A program made the position numbers and the translations under genes. Source: Saccharibacillus sp. O23 (GTDB lineage Bacteria > Bacillota > Bacilli > Paenibacillales > Paenibacillaceae). Taken from it: a stretch of DNA of 64,000 nucleotides. The stretch covers positions 1 to 64,000 of the forward strand of contig NZ_NJDE01000002.1 of NCBI RefSeq assembly GCF_002205895.1. The letters are read 5' to 3'. Below are positions 56,993 through 64,000 of this stretch, piece by piece. The stretch's first letter is position 1. Each line of letters starts with the position of its first letter. Under the pieces are notes generated by a model. It ran no database searches and was not told where the DNA came from. It saw nothing but the letters and a program-made list of their open reading frames with translations.

Positions 56993-58096
56993 ATGGGGAT
57001 TCCTAAACTGCAAGCCGTTTTTCTGGATCGCGACGGCACGCTGGGCGGCAGCGACGAGATGATTCTGCCGGGAGCGTTCGAATGTTATCCGTCCGTGCCG
57101 GAATCGATCGCCGCGCTTAAATCCGCAGGCAAACGCATCTATTCGTTCACGAATCAGCCGGTGATCGCTCGCGGTCAAGCTCGCATGGAGCAGTTCGAAC
57201 AAGAATTGACGGGTTTCGGATTCGACGGCGTGTACGTATGTCCGCACGAGCACGGGGAAGGCTGCGCGTGCCGGAAACCGGCGGTCGGCATGCTGACCCG
57301 CGCGGCGGAGACCGACGGCTTGGATCTGCGAAGATGCGCCGTGGTCGGAGACCGATGGACGGATATGGTCGCCGCCTATGCGGCCGGCTGCATCGGCATT
57401 CTGGTTCGGACGGGAGCGGGACAGGCGGAGCTTGACCGGTATGAACGCGGCGAATTTGGCGAAGCTTGGGCAGCCGCGTATCCCGCTTACGTCGCGGAGG
57501 ATTTGAACGAAGCGGTATCTTGGATATTGGATCAAGAGCAGACCGACGGATCCATAAGCGAAGGTATCGATACGGAGTGGCCGGTCTGGGCGACGGAAGC
57601 GATCGAGATCAAGCCGGCCGATCCGGCATGGCTGAGCAAAGGGGAAACGGAAGCTTCCCGCGTTCGCGATCTGCTGGCAGAGTACGAAGTGGATGCGGTG
57701 GAACATATCGGAAGCACGTCCATACCGGGACTTCCGGCGAAGCCGATTCTCGATCTGATGGCCCGTATTCCGTCTTACGACGAATTGGAAGCCGTGGTCG
57801 CGAAGCTGGGCGAGCACGATTGGCATTACGTGCCGCCGGAATTGGACGGAGTGCCGTCCCGGCGCTTTTTCGTCAAAGTCAAACTCGATAAACGACAATG
57901 CCACCTGCATCTGATGCGGCCCGGCGAAGCCAAATGGGACCGGCAGCTGCGTTTCCGCGATATTTTGCGGGAACGTCCGGAGCTTGCGCAGCAGTACGCC
58001 GAGCTGAAGACCGACTTGGCCGAGCGCCACGGCGACGATCGGGAAGCGTATACGCGCGCCAAAACCGATTTCGTGCAGCGGGTATTGAGCGAATAA
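56993..58096 (+). CDS. HAD-family phosphatase fused to a GrpB-type domain
   Basis: 367 residues. The N-terminal half is a HAD-IIIA (histidinol-/heptose-bisphosphate phosphatase type): FLDRDGTLGG with Asp12 and Asp14, CPHEHGEGCACRKP with a zinc-binding Cys set, and VVGDRWTDMVAAYAAG. The C-terminal half from about 200 is a GrpB (UPF0157) domain: VEHIGSTSIPGLPAKPILDL at about 238, a nucleotidyltransferase-fold group. The fusion places a phosphatase next to a nucleotidyltransferase-like domain; both may act on one substrate, which is unknown. Ribosome site is moderate (AGGGATAAG). Confidence 0.8.
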   Translation: MGIPKLQAVFLDRDGTLGGSDEMILPGAFECYPSVPESIAALKSAGKRIYSFTNQPVIARGQARMEQFEQELTGFGFDGVYVCPHEHGEGCACRKPAVGMLTRAAETDGLDLRRCAVVGDRWTDMVAAYAAGCIGILVRTGAGQAELDRYERGEFGEAWAAAYPAYVAEDLNEAVSWILDQEQTDGSISEGIDTEWPVWATEAIEIKPADPAWLSKGETEASRVRDLLAEYEVDAVEHIGSTSIPGLPAKPILDLMARIPSYDELEAVVAKLGEHDWHYVPPELDGVPSRRFFVKVKLDKRQCHLHLMRPGEAKWDRQLRFRDILRERPELAQQYAELKTDLAERHGDDREAYTRAKTDFVQRVLSE

Positions 58097-58113
58097 CGGG
58101 AGGATGTCACGGA

Positions 58114-58353
58114 TTGAAAAAGTATATCGAGATCGGAATCGGCAACCGCTGGTTCGTTCGAACGGAAACCGAGCACGAAGACGGCACCGAGACCGAAGCC
58201 CGAGGGATCGTCAGGCCTTTTTCCTGCCGAACGTTGTATATCCGCATCTGGATCGGGAAAAAGGTATGGATTCTGGATTCCCGGGAAGGCTTCAAGACCG
58301 CATCGAAAAAACGCAAAGCATTTAAGCTTATCCTCGGGTTTGCCGGGGAATAG
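58114..58353 (+). CDS. DUF3977 family protein
   Basis: 79 residues from TTG 58114, with GGGAGG ten bases upstream. KKYIEIGIGNRWFVRTETEH, EARGIVRPFSCRTLYIRIWI, GKKVWILDSREGFKTASKKR is the full DUF3977 pattern, a small Bacillota family of unknown function. Basic C-terminus. Eighteen bases after the fusion gene. Confidence 0.85.
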   Translation: MKKYIEIGIGNRWFVRTETEHEDGTETEARGIVRPFSCRTLYIRIWIGKKVWILDSREGFKTASKKRKAFKLILGFAGE

Positions 58354-58451
58354 GAGGCATCATCGGGGGATCGACGACGCCCGCAATATCGCCCGCATTT
58401 TCGTCTACTATCAAGACAAGATAGCTGGAATTTGGCTTAAAGGAGGTTCCT

Positions 58452-59285
58452 ATGTCTATACCTATTGCAAATCACGCTTCCATGCTTCCTTCGCCCGAAC
58501 TGACCGCCGCGATCGAACGTTCGGAGATCGACTATATGCTTGATCGCATGACGGCGATTCAAGAACGGCCCGGCAATCCGGAAGGCATCGAGATTCGCCG
58601 ATTCGGCGGCGCCGTCGCTTTTTCCAGCCGGACGATGCCGTGGCCTTCGTTCAACACGGTAAAAGGATTGACGGACGCGAATCTGGACGATCTGGATGCG
58701 ATTCTGGAATTCTACCGCCTTCAAGGCCGCAAAGCTCAATTGGAAATCGTACCTTCCCGGGTAGGACCTGATTTCCTCAGACGTCTGAACGAACTGGGGC
58801 TCTATCAGTCGGGCTTCCATTGTTCGCTGATCGGAGAGCCTCGGCCTCCCGTCTCGGATCGAGCCGGGCAGACGATCGCGATCCGCGAGATCGGCGCAGA
58901 CGAATTCGAACTGTACGCGACCTTGCACTGCCGGGGGACGGGGCTGCCGGACGAGGGGATTCCGCATGTGCGGCGCAATAACGAAGTGCTGCACGGACGA
59001 GCCGGATGGACCTTTTTCGCGGCGGAGTCGAACGGGGTTCCTGCGGCGGCCGCCGTCATGTACGAACGCGGCGGAATCGCTTCGCTGACGTTCGCGGCCA
59101 CGCTGCCCGAGTTTCGCCGGCAAGGTTTGCAGCGGGCTTTGATCCAACATCGCGCGGCCGAAGCTTCGGCGCGGGGCAGCAAGGCGATCGTCGGCCAATG
59201 CGCTTATCTGTCGCAAAGTCATCGCAATATGGAATCTGTCGGCATGAAATTGGGTTATATCCGTACGGCTTGGACGCAGCTCTGA
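58452..59285 (+). CDS. GNAT family acetyltransferase
   Basis: 277 residues; AAAGGAGGTTCC precedes ATG 58452. The C-terminal part has the GNAT core (TFAATLPEFRRQGLQRALIQ with R-R-Q-G-L). The N-terminal half is the extended type seen in GNATs with an AAA/second subdomain (NTVKGLTDANLDDLDAILEF). Acetyl transfer to an unknown acceptor. One of four GNAT genes in 58-62 kb. The ~100 bases upstream show no clear promoter. Confidence 0.88.
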   Translation: MSIPIANHASMLPSPELTAAIERSEIDYMLDRMTAIQERPGNPEGIEIRRFGGAVAFSSRTMPWPSFNTVKGLTDANLDDLDAILEFYRLQGRKAQLEIVPSRVGPDFLRRLNELGLYQSGFHCSLIGEPRPPVSDRAGQTIAIREIGADEFELYATLHCRGTGLPDEGIPHVRRNNEVLHGRAGWTFFAAESNGVPAAAAVMYERGGIASLTFAATLPEFRRQGLQRALIQHRAAEASARGSKAIVGQCAYLSQSHRNMESVGMKLGYIRTAWTQL

Positions 59286-59327
59286 GCCGAACGAATCGAT
59301 ACATAGGAGCATAGGAGGCGAGCAAGC

Positions 59328-59726
59328 ATGACGATCGTATACCACGACTACAAAGGAATTTCGCCGGAAGACGTCTCGAACGTGTTTCGCGGCTCGGGCA
59401 TCAAACGTCCGTATGAAGATTTGCCGCGTCTGGCGAAAATGATCGAAGGCGCGGATATCGTGATCACGGCATGGGACGGCGGGAAAATCGTCGGTCTCGC
59501 CCGGGCGCTGACGGATTACGCGTACTGCTGCTACCTGTCCGATCTTGCGGTCGACGCGGATTATAAGCAGAGCGGAATCGGCAAACGGCTGATCGAAGAA
59601 GTACGTGCGAGGATCGGCGACGAATGTTCGCTCGTGCTGCTGTCGGCGCCTTCGGCGACCGATTATTATCCGAAAGTCGGTTTCGAGCGGACGGACAAAG
59701 CGTTCGTGATCGCGCGCAAAAAGTAA
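59328..59726 (+). CDS. GNAT family acetyltransferase, minimal
   Basis: 132 residues; TAGGAGGCGAGC precedes ATG 59328. ISPEDVSNVFRGSGIKRPYE, CCYLSDLAVDADYKQSGIGK (acetyl-CoA loop), and LLSAPSATDYYPKVGFERTD, the compact one-domain GNAT often called GNAT family acetyltransferase YhfO-type. Cytoplasmic. Next gene starts 25 bases later. Confidence 0.9.
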   Translation: MTIVYHDYKGISPEDVSNVFRGSGIKRPYEDLPRLAKMIEGADIVITAWDGGKIVGLARALTDYAYCCYLSDLAVDADYKQSGIGKRLIEEVRARIGDECSLVLLSAPSATDYYPKVGFERTDKAFVIARKK

Positions 59727-59751
59727 ACGCGAAAAACGGAGGGACGGATCG

Positions 59752-60384
59752 ATAAACGACGAATCGGTAAACGGAGAGGCTTCGACGGGACTGCCTACGC
59801 TTCCGCCCGCGGAAGAATGCCGCAGAATCTTCCGGGCGGCGGCCATGTTGGATGCGATACTGTCGCCGGAATGGGAGTTCCGGTACTATTCCTATAACGC
59901 GGCTTGGTACGAAGGCGAAGAGATGGCGTCTATGCGCGACGGGGAAGGCAGTCATTACTTTGCTTGGTTCGGTGCGCATGGCTTGATGATCAAAGGTTTC
60001 GATCATGAGCTTGTCGAAGCCGGTAAGACAAAGATCGGTGTCGCCCCGGTGCCTGACGCCGTCGCCGAATTTCTGCGGGAGCCGGCATTCATGGGCGAAG
60101 AGACGACGTTCTGCTTCTGGATGCTGCCGGACGAATCCGGCTGGACAGCGGACAAAACTTATAGCGAAGAAGAATTCCGCCTGCTTGGGCTGCTGATTGG
60201 CGGAGCGGAATATTATCGGAAATGGGCGTCTGAGTACTACGAGACGAAAGTCGATCTCGACGCGGTCAAGCGGGTGTTCGCGCAGGAACCGATAACCGAG
60301 GAACTGCTGCGGTCGCTTAACGAAGAGCTGACGCTGGAAGATTTGGCGGAAGATCTGGAAGAGATCGGGTATCCGCGCGGTTAA
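59752..60384 (+). CDS. Unknown protein with apparent ATA start
   Basis: 211 codons if ATA 59752 is the start; GGAGGG (59738-59743) lies eight bases upstream of it. The first ordinary start (ATG 59845) has no ribosome site and would cut a conserved-looking segment (PPAEECRRIFRAAAMLDAIL). The body, WEFRYYSYNAAWYEGEEMAS then MRDGEGSHYFAWFGAHGLMI, recalls a Firmicute family with a W-x-x-x-x-M-A-S-M-R-D-G-E-G pattern; function unknown. Acidic helical tail. Start is either rare or mutated. Confidence 0.6.
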   Translation: MNDESVNGEASTGLPTLPPAEECRRIFRAAAMLDAILSPEWEFRYYSYNAAWYEGEEMASMRDGEGSHYFAWFGAHGLMIKGFDHELVEAGKTKIGVAPVPDAVAEFLREPAFMGEETTFCFWMLPDESGWTADKTYSEEEFRLLGLLIGGAEYYRKWASEYYETKVDLDAVKRVFAQEPITEELLRSLNEELTLEDLAEDLEEIGYPRG

Positions 60385-60459
60385 GCGCGATAGAATGCAG
60401 CGGCCAAAACCTTGCGAGAAAGGACGCTGCGAAACCGCAATCGAAGGAGGTAAAGGAAT

Positions 60460-60969
60460 ATGGAGATCAAGATCCGCAGATTGAATTCGGACGATCCGGC
60501 GATCATCGAAGACGCGTTCCGCGAACAGGGCTGGCACAAGCCTGCGGAATTGTTCGAACGTTATCTGGCCGAGCAAGAAGCCGGGCTGCGCGTGACGCTG
60601 GTCGCGGAAGCGGACGGAGCATTCGCGGGTTACGGCAGCGTAATCTGGCAGCCGGACTATCCGCCTTTTCGCGAGCAGAGCATTCCCGAGATCAGCGATC
60701 TGAACGTGCTGATTCGGTTCCGCAAACAGGGGATCGCTTCGCGGTTGATGGATCGGGCGGAGCAGGAGATCGCGGAGCGTTCGTCGTCGGCAGGAATCGG
60801 GGTGGGATTGTTCGCCGATTACGGGCAAGCCCAGATCATGTACGTCAAACGCGGTTACGTGCCGGACGGTCGAGGCCTGTACATGGGCGATCGTCAGCTT
60901 CAATACGGCGATAACATCACGGTGGACGACGATCTCGTGCTGTATTTGACCAAAAAACTGTCCGTATAA
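60460..60969 (+). CDS. GNAT family N-acetyltransferase
   Basis: 169 residues; GAAGGAGGTAAAGG precedes ATG 60460. IKIRRLNSDDPAIIEDAFRE, PEISDLNVLIRFRKQGIASR (acetyl-CoA loop) and LFADYGQAQIMYVKRGYVPD. Substrate unknown. It stands directly before a frameshifted gene. Confidence 0.9.
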   Translation: MEIKIRRLNSDDPAIIEDAFREQGWHKPAELFERYLAEQEAGLRVTLVAEADGAFAGYGSVIWQPDYPPFREQSIPEISDLNVLIRFRKQGIASRLMDRAEQEIAERSSSAGIGVGLFADYGQAQIMYVKRGYVPDGRGLYMGDRQLQYGDNITVDDDLVLYLTKKLSV

Positions 60970-60975
60970 AAAAGT

Positions 60976-61279
60976 TTGGCGAAAAAGCAGGAAGCGTCGG
61001 GTTACGAGCTGCTGGACAAAGACCTATTCCGACCTGTTTTGGCGCAATACAAGATCGACGGCGAAGACCCGGATGCCGAATTTGATTTGCTCGAGCAGGT
61101 CGAAAATGCGATGAACGAATGTCTGCTTTGCCTTGAATACGGAACTTGCGCTGCGCGAGATCCGCGAAACATTGGAGCAGAACGGACAGCTCGACGGCTG
61201 CATGATCGCTTATATGCAAGCTGAGAAATACATATGGTCTTATCCGACCGCGGGCGAAGAAGTCCGATTGTTCTTATAA
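60976..61279 (+). pseudogene. Frameshifted small unknown gene
   Basis: TTG 60976 opens a frame (ELLDKDLFRPVLAQYKIDGE, ending NECLLCLEYG) that continues naturally only after a one-base shift near 61140, into ALREIRETLEQNGQLDGCMI then EKYIWSYPTAGEEVRLFL to TAA 61277-61279. The original frame instead reaches a basic, unlikely tail. Probably one gene of about 100 codons with a frameshift. Family not recognised. Confidence 0.55.
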
Positions 61280-61310
61280 ACGTTCCAATAAAAAGGCGAG
61301 GTGAAGCCGA

Positions 61311-61871
61311 ATGAACATCCCCGCTATGATCCAAAAGCTTCGCGGTTACGGCCTTGTGTTCGATCCCGGCTTGACGCCGGAAGAGGTCGAACGTGTCGAG
61401 CGCGAATACGGGATTCTTTTTCCGCCGGATCTGCGAGCGTTATTGGAAGCGGCCGTGCCGAGAGGCGAGAAGTTTCCGAATTGGCGAGACTTCTCGGAAC
61501 GCAATAAACGGCGGATTCGCGAAAAACTCGACTGGCCGCTGGAAGCTCTCTTGTTCGATGTAGAGTACAACCGTTATTGGCACGCGGATTGGGGCGATCG
61601 TCCGAGCGATCTTAATGAAGCCAAAGAAGCGGCGAGCCGTTTCTATCATACGAATATTCCCAAGCTGATTCCGATCTACGGCCACCGTTATCTGCCCGAG
61701 ACGCCGCACGAAACGGAAAACCCGGTGTTTTCGGTATGGCAGGCGGACGTGATTCCTTACGGAGAAGATCTGAAGCAGTATTTCGAAATCGAATTCGGCG
61801 GCCGTCCTTATACCGATCTTCGGTACGAGAACGTCAAACCGATCGTGTTCTGGAGAGAATTGTCGGAATAA
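61311..61871 (+). CDS. SMI1/KNR4 (SUKH) family protein
   Basis: 186 residues; GCGAGGTGAAGC precedes ATG 61311. LTPEEVERVEREYGILFPPD and LRALLEAAVPRGEKFPNWRD are the SUKH opening, and WQADVIPYGEDLKQYFEIEF the C-terminal block. It resembles SMI1/KNR4 proteins that hydrolases or toxins are paired with. No toxin neighbour. Cytoplasmic. Confidence 0.88.
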   Translation: MNIPAMIQKLRGYGLVFDPGLTPEEVERVEREYGILFPPDLRALLEAAVPRGEKFPNWRDFSERNKRRIREKLDWPLEALLFDVEYNRYWHADWGDRPSDLNEAKEAASRFYHTNIPKLIPIYGHRYLPETPHETENPVFSVWQADVIPYGEDLKQYFEIEFGGRPYTDLRYENVKPIVFWRELSE

Positions 61872-61908
61872 CCCTAAACGTCGATCGAACGAAAAAGGAG
61901 GCGAACGT

Positions 61909-62379
61909 TTGAATATTACGCTGCAATTGGCGGATCTTGAAGACGCGACCGAGATTCAGGCGATGCAGGTGCGCGCTTTTGCGCCGCTGCTTGCGAAATA
62001 CCAAGATCACGACACCAGCCCGGCCAACGAGTCGGTGGAAGGCATCGAACGACGGATTCGTCAGCCTCAGACCGATTATTATCGGATTCTGGAAGGCGAA
62101 GAGGCGGTCGGCGCAATCCGTATCGTGCGGGGAGAACCGGCGCACCGGATCAGCCCTTTGTTCGTTTTGCCGGAATATCAAGGACGCGGCATCGCGCAGC
62201 AGACGTTCAAGCTGATCGAGCAGCTCTACCCGGAAGTTCGATATTGGGAATTGGCGACCGTGCGGGAAGAACGGGGCAACTGCCATTTGTACGAGAAAGT
62301 CGGCTATACGTTAAAAGGAGAACCCGAAGTCGTGAACGAACGCATGACGATGGTGTTCTACGAGAAGGTGATCGAATGA
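61909..62379 (+). CDS. GNAT family N-acetyltransferase
   Basis: 156 residues from TTG 61909 with AAAAAGGAGGCG upstream. LQLADLEDATEIQAMQVRAF, ISPLFVLPEYQGRGIAQQTF (acetyl-CoA loop) and NCHLYEKVGYTLKGEPEVVN. Ends in ATGA overlapping the next gene (62376-62379), so translation is coupled to it. Confidence 0.9.
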   Translation: MNITLQLADLEDATEIQAMQVRAFAPLLAKYQDHDTSPANESVEGIERRIRQPQTDYYRILEGEEAVGAIRIVRGEPAHRISPLFVLPEYQGRGIAQQTFKLIEQLYPEVRYWELATVREERGNCHLYEKVGYTLKGEPEVVNERMTMVFYEKVIE

Positions 62380-63164
62380 ACGGAGAACTGCATCAACTGC
62401 TGCTGCTGTCTTCGGCCGCCAACTTCTATCTGCGAACCCGCGAATATCGGCCGCTGGAAGGGTTCGATCCGCAGGTTTTTCGTTTGCGTTTTCAAGACGA
62501 GCAAGGACAACCGCTGCCTGCCGCGCGTAAAGAAGACTCGCTGCAGAGTTGGCTGCATCATCTTCGCAAGCTTCGCTGCCGCGGCGTGCTGGCGATTCGA
62601 CTGGACGCCGGCGTCAAAGATCGCGAGCTGAGCGGATTCTCGGGCGGCGGGCAAAGATGGGCGCTGGTCGCCAGATTCGCCGAGTTCGACGAGATCTGGA
62701 CAGCCGATTGGAACGCGGAACGGCAGGGGGACGCGATGCATTGGAATATCGACTATCGCTGCCGCCGGACGACGGAGTTCGATTGGAATGCCGATCGTAC
62801 CGACCTCGAAAAATCCGCCGGGCGATTGGAGCAAGCCTTGACGGAGATCGGGAAGCTGGCGGACAAGATCGGCGAACGACATTGGAAAATCAACTTTTTC
62901 GATCCGGCGTTGGATCTGCTGAGCGGCAGGGTACGTGTGAAAAATCAGCTTCCTAGCGGATATTCCGATCGGGCGCAGCGGGTGTATGCGGCCGTGTACC
63001 GGTCATGGGTGTTCGGGGGAATGGGTTCGTGGAACGACGTCCCTCCTTATTCCGCGCATGAACACGGATTGTCCGCCGAATTCGATGCCTGTTCCGATGC
63101 GCTGTACTCGGCGATGCAGGAAGCGCTCGAAGCGGCGGTCAACGAGTCGGCGGAGCAGGAGTAG
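62376..63164 (+). CDS. Unknown protein coupled to a GNAT
   Basis: 262 residues from ATG 62376, overlapping the acetyltransferase by four bases. Sequence: ELHQLLLLSSAANFYLRTRE, GFDPQVFRLRFQDEQGQPLP, RRTTEFDWNADRTDLEKSAG, then SGYSDRAQRVYAAVYRSWVF. Charged, Trp-rich, no signal or membrane segment. Family not recognised. It may work with the acetyltransferase. Confidence 0.6.
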   Translation: MNGELHQLLLLSSAANFYLRTREYRPLEGFDPQVFRLRFQDEQGQPLPAARKEDSLQSWLHHLRKLRCRGVLAIRLDAGVKDRELSGFSGGGQRWALVARFAEFDEIWTADWNAERQGDAMHWNIDYRCRRTTEFDWNADRTDLEKSAGRLEQALTEIGKLADKIGERHWKINFFDPALDLLSGRVRVKNQLPSGYSDRAQRVYAAVYRSWVFGGMGSWNDVPPYSAHEHGLSAEFDACSDALYSAMQEALEAAVNESAEQE

Positions 63165-63242
63165 AAGTAGGACCGGTACGGAAGCTGCGAGACGAGAGTG
63201 AAGTTGCTTCGACCCCCGAAGAGGGAGAAAGGAGGCCGAACG

Positions 63243-63704
63243 ATGTCGAATCCGCGCAAGATCGTCGTAAACGATCAGCAATTCGTTTATACGCTGAATG
63301 CCCAGTATGACGGGATCGACGGGACAAGCCGGGTCGCATTGACGCTGTTCCGAGCAGAGAGCCGCAGGCGCGCGTTCGCGTTTCGTTTTCACACTTGGGA
63401 AGACGTCGTCGCGGGCAGCCCGCTGATGGTCGGGATCGATCTTCGCTATCGGGAAACGGGGGGGATCGAGCGATGGAATCTACATCATCCCGGTCGTGTG
63501 CGGCTTTTTGTGCTCTATGCGCTTGAAAGTGGATGGGGCGGGAACGCAGAGACGGACGCGGTCGACGGAATCGGCGTGTTGGAGGAGCTGGGTTGGGAAG
63601 CCGAGATGCTGCGGCCCGGAAACGAGACGACGCTTTTTGTCTCAAGGGCTACTGCAACCGCAGCAAGCACGCCGTCTCGCCGACCGACTACTGACGATTG
63701 TTGA
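63243..63704 (+). CDS. Unknown protein
   Basis: 153 residues; AAAGGAGGCCG precedes ATG 63243. Beta-rich (RKIVVNDQQFVYTLNAQYDG, SRVALTLFRAESRRRAFAFR) and ends in a Thr/Ser/Ala/Arg-rich tail (ATATAASTPSRRPTTDD) that looks non-conserved. The tail suggests that the original stop was lost or the end is unstructured. The stop (63702-63704) lies inside the first dyad element of the array that follows. Confidence 0.6.
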   Translation: MSNPRKIVVNDQQFVYTLNAQYDGIDGTSRVALTLFRAESRRRAFAFRFHTWEDVVAGSPLMVGIDLRYRETGGIERWNLHHPGRVRLFVLYALESGWGGNAETDAVDGIGVLEELGWEAEMLRPGNETTLFVSRATATAASTPSRRPTTDDC

Positions 63705-63890
63705 CTTTTTGCACACATTTTCGCCTTAAAAAGTGGATTCCAAACAAGATGTTGACGTAAAGTCAACAATTTTCCTCTAAAACGCCGATTGCGAGCGATT
63801 ATAGGCGAAATTGTTGACCAAACGTCAGCATTTTTCAAATCAAGCTCGAAATCAGCGCAAATTGTTGACGGTTTGCACACATTTCAGCCA
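63698..63890. repeat. Four-copy dyad array, TGTTGAC-N5-GTCAACA-like
   Basis: Copies start at 63698 (TTGTTGAC, N5, GCACACA), 63749 (ATGTTGAC, N5, GTCAACA: perfect dyad), 63811 (TTGTTGAC, N5, GTCAGCA) and 63862 (TTGTTGAC, N5, GCACACA). Spacing between starts is 51, 62 and 51 bases; each copy is followed by an A/T-rich TTTTC-like run. The array covers the whole intergenic region. It may be an operator set for an unknown regulator or an interspersed repeat. Confidence 0.65.
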
Positions 63891-64000
63891 CGGAGCTTCT
63901 TTTACTATAAAAGTCCCGTCACCGTCGCACCGATTTACGCCACTTTACAACAGCACTTCCGGAAAACTGCCCACCGTCTCGTATCTGCACACATACGTAC
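63705..64000. other. Non-coding region with possible TATAAA -10
   Basis: No plausible gene is seen. After the dyads, TACTATAAAAG (about 63904-63914) could be a -10 element and GCACACAT recurs near 63988. The window ends before any downstream gene starts. Confidence 0.4.

Noticed and set aside
58437-60903. Long minus-strand frames opposite the GNAT genes
   Set aside because: High-GC shadows without ribosome sites or protein-like composition.
63698-63890. CRISPR array
   Set aside because: Repeats are short dyads, only four copies, spacers of unequal length; no cas genes.
1-64000. tRNA, rRNA or riboswitch
   Set aside because: No cloverleaf, rRNA core sequence or known riboswitch motif was noticed on either strand.

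Overview
The window looks like a chromosomal accessory region of a spore-former-type Bacillota, most likely a Paenibacillus/Saccharibacillus-like member of Paenibacillaceae. This is inferred from strong AGGAGG-type ribosome sites with ATG/GTG/TTG starts, a classical Fur box, a YfiT-like bacillithiol transferase, a Btr-like AraC/periplasmic-binding fusion, and an LplA/LplB/YtcP-type sugar importer next to a membrane-bound AraC regulator and a GH88 hydrolase. No RNA genes, CRISPR array or transposase were seen. All recognisable genes but one (a SET-domain protein at 37.1-37.5 kb) lie on the + strand.

Layout. 1-4.3 kb is AT-rich: single small genes alternate with a ~75-100 bp imperfect inverted repeat in constant orientation. 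Its outer boxes (RYYYAAC-like on the left, GTTAT-like on the right) and placement just after stop codons resemble integron attC sites. Genes here include a Prp-like protein without its catalytic residues, a low-molecular-weight phosphatase without an ATG, NTF2-like and DUF3885 proteins, and gene fragments. 4.3-19 kb holds many small, mostly unassigned genes (SMI1/KNR4, CDI-immunity-like, Imm7, DMP19, DUF4269, pentapeptide, peptidase S51, GNATs), a run of overlapping unknown genes at 10.7-13.7 kb, and several broken genes. 19-22.9 kb is a Fur-type iron locus: siderophore-binding lipoprotein, FhuF-like reductase, Btr-like regulator.

23-39 kb is a string of unrelated one-gene units (RCC1-like protein, Nudix, VOC, hydrolase, GNAT, YfiT, P-loop kinases, methyltransferase, ATP-grasp, CHAP, SET, TmrB-like), each with its own ribosome site and a few terminators between them. 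39.4-46.6 kb is a conventional operon for uronate-containing oligosaccharides: binding protein, two permeases, sensor-AraC regulator, unsaturated glucuronyl hydrolase. 46.7-63.7 kb returns to the mosaic: kinase, YwqG, an AT-rich PD-(D/E)xK-like gene, GNATs, an ABC exporter overlapping an HTH gene, nitronate monooxygenase, methyltransferase, a HAD-GrpB fusion, DUF3977, SMI1/KNR4. The last 300 bases are non-coding and carry four copies of a TGTTGAC-N5 dyad at 51/62/51-bp spacing.

How it works together. Only the iron locus and the sugar operon look like pathways. The rest looks like a store of independent genes for small-molecule modification, detoxification and toxin immunity, recently acquired at the left end and older and more GC-rich to the right. 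The most unusual item is the cassette-like gene/repeat array at the left edge. Family names are from memory of conserved motifs; no searches were run.
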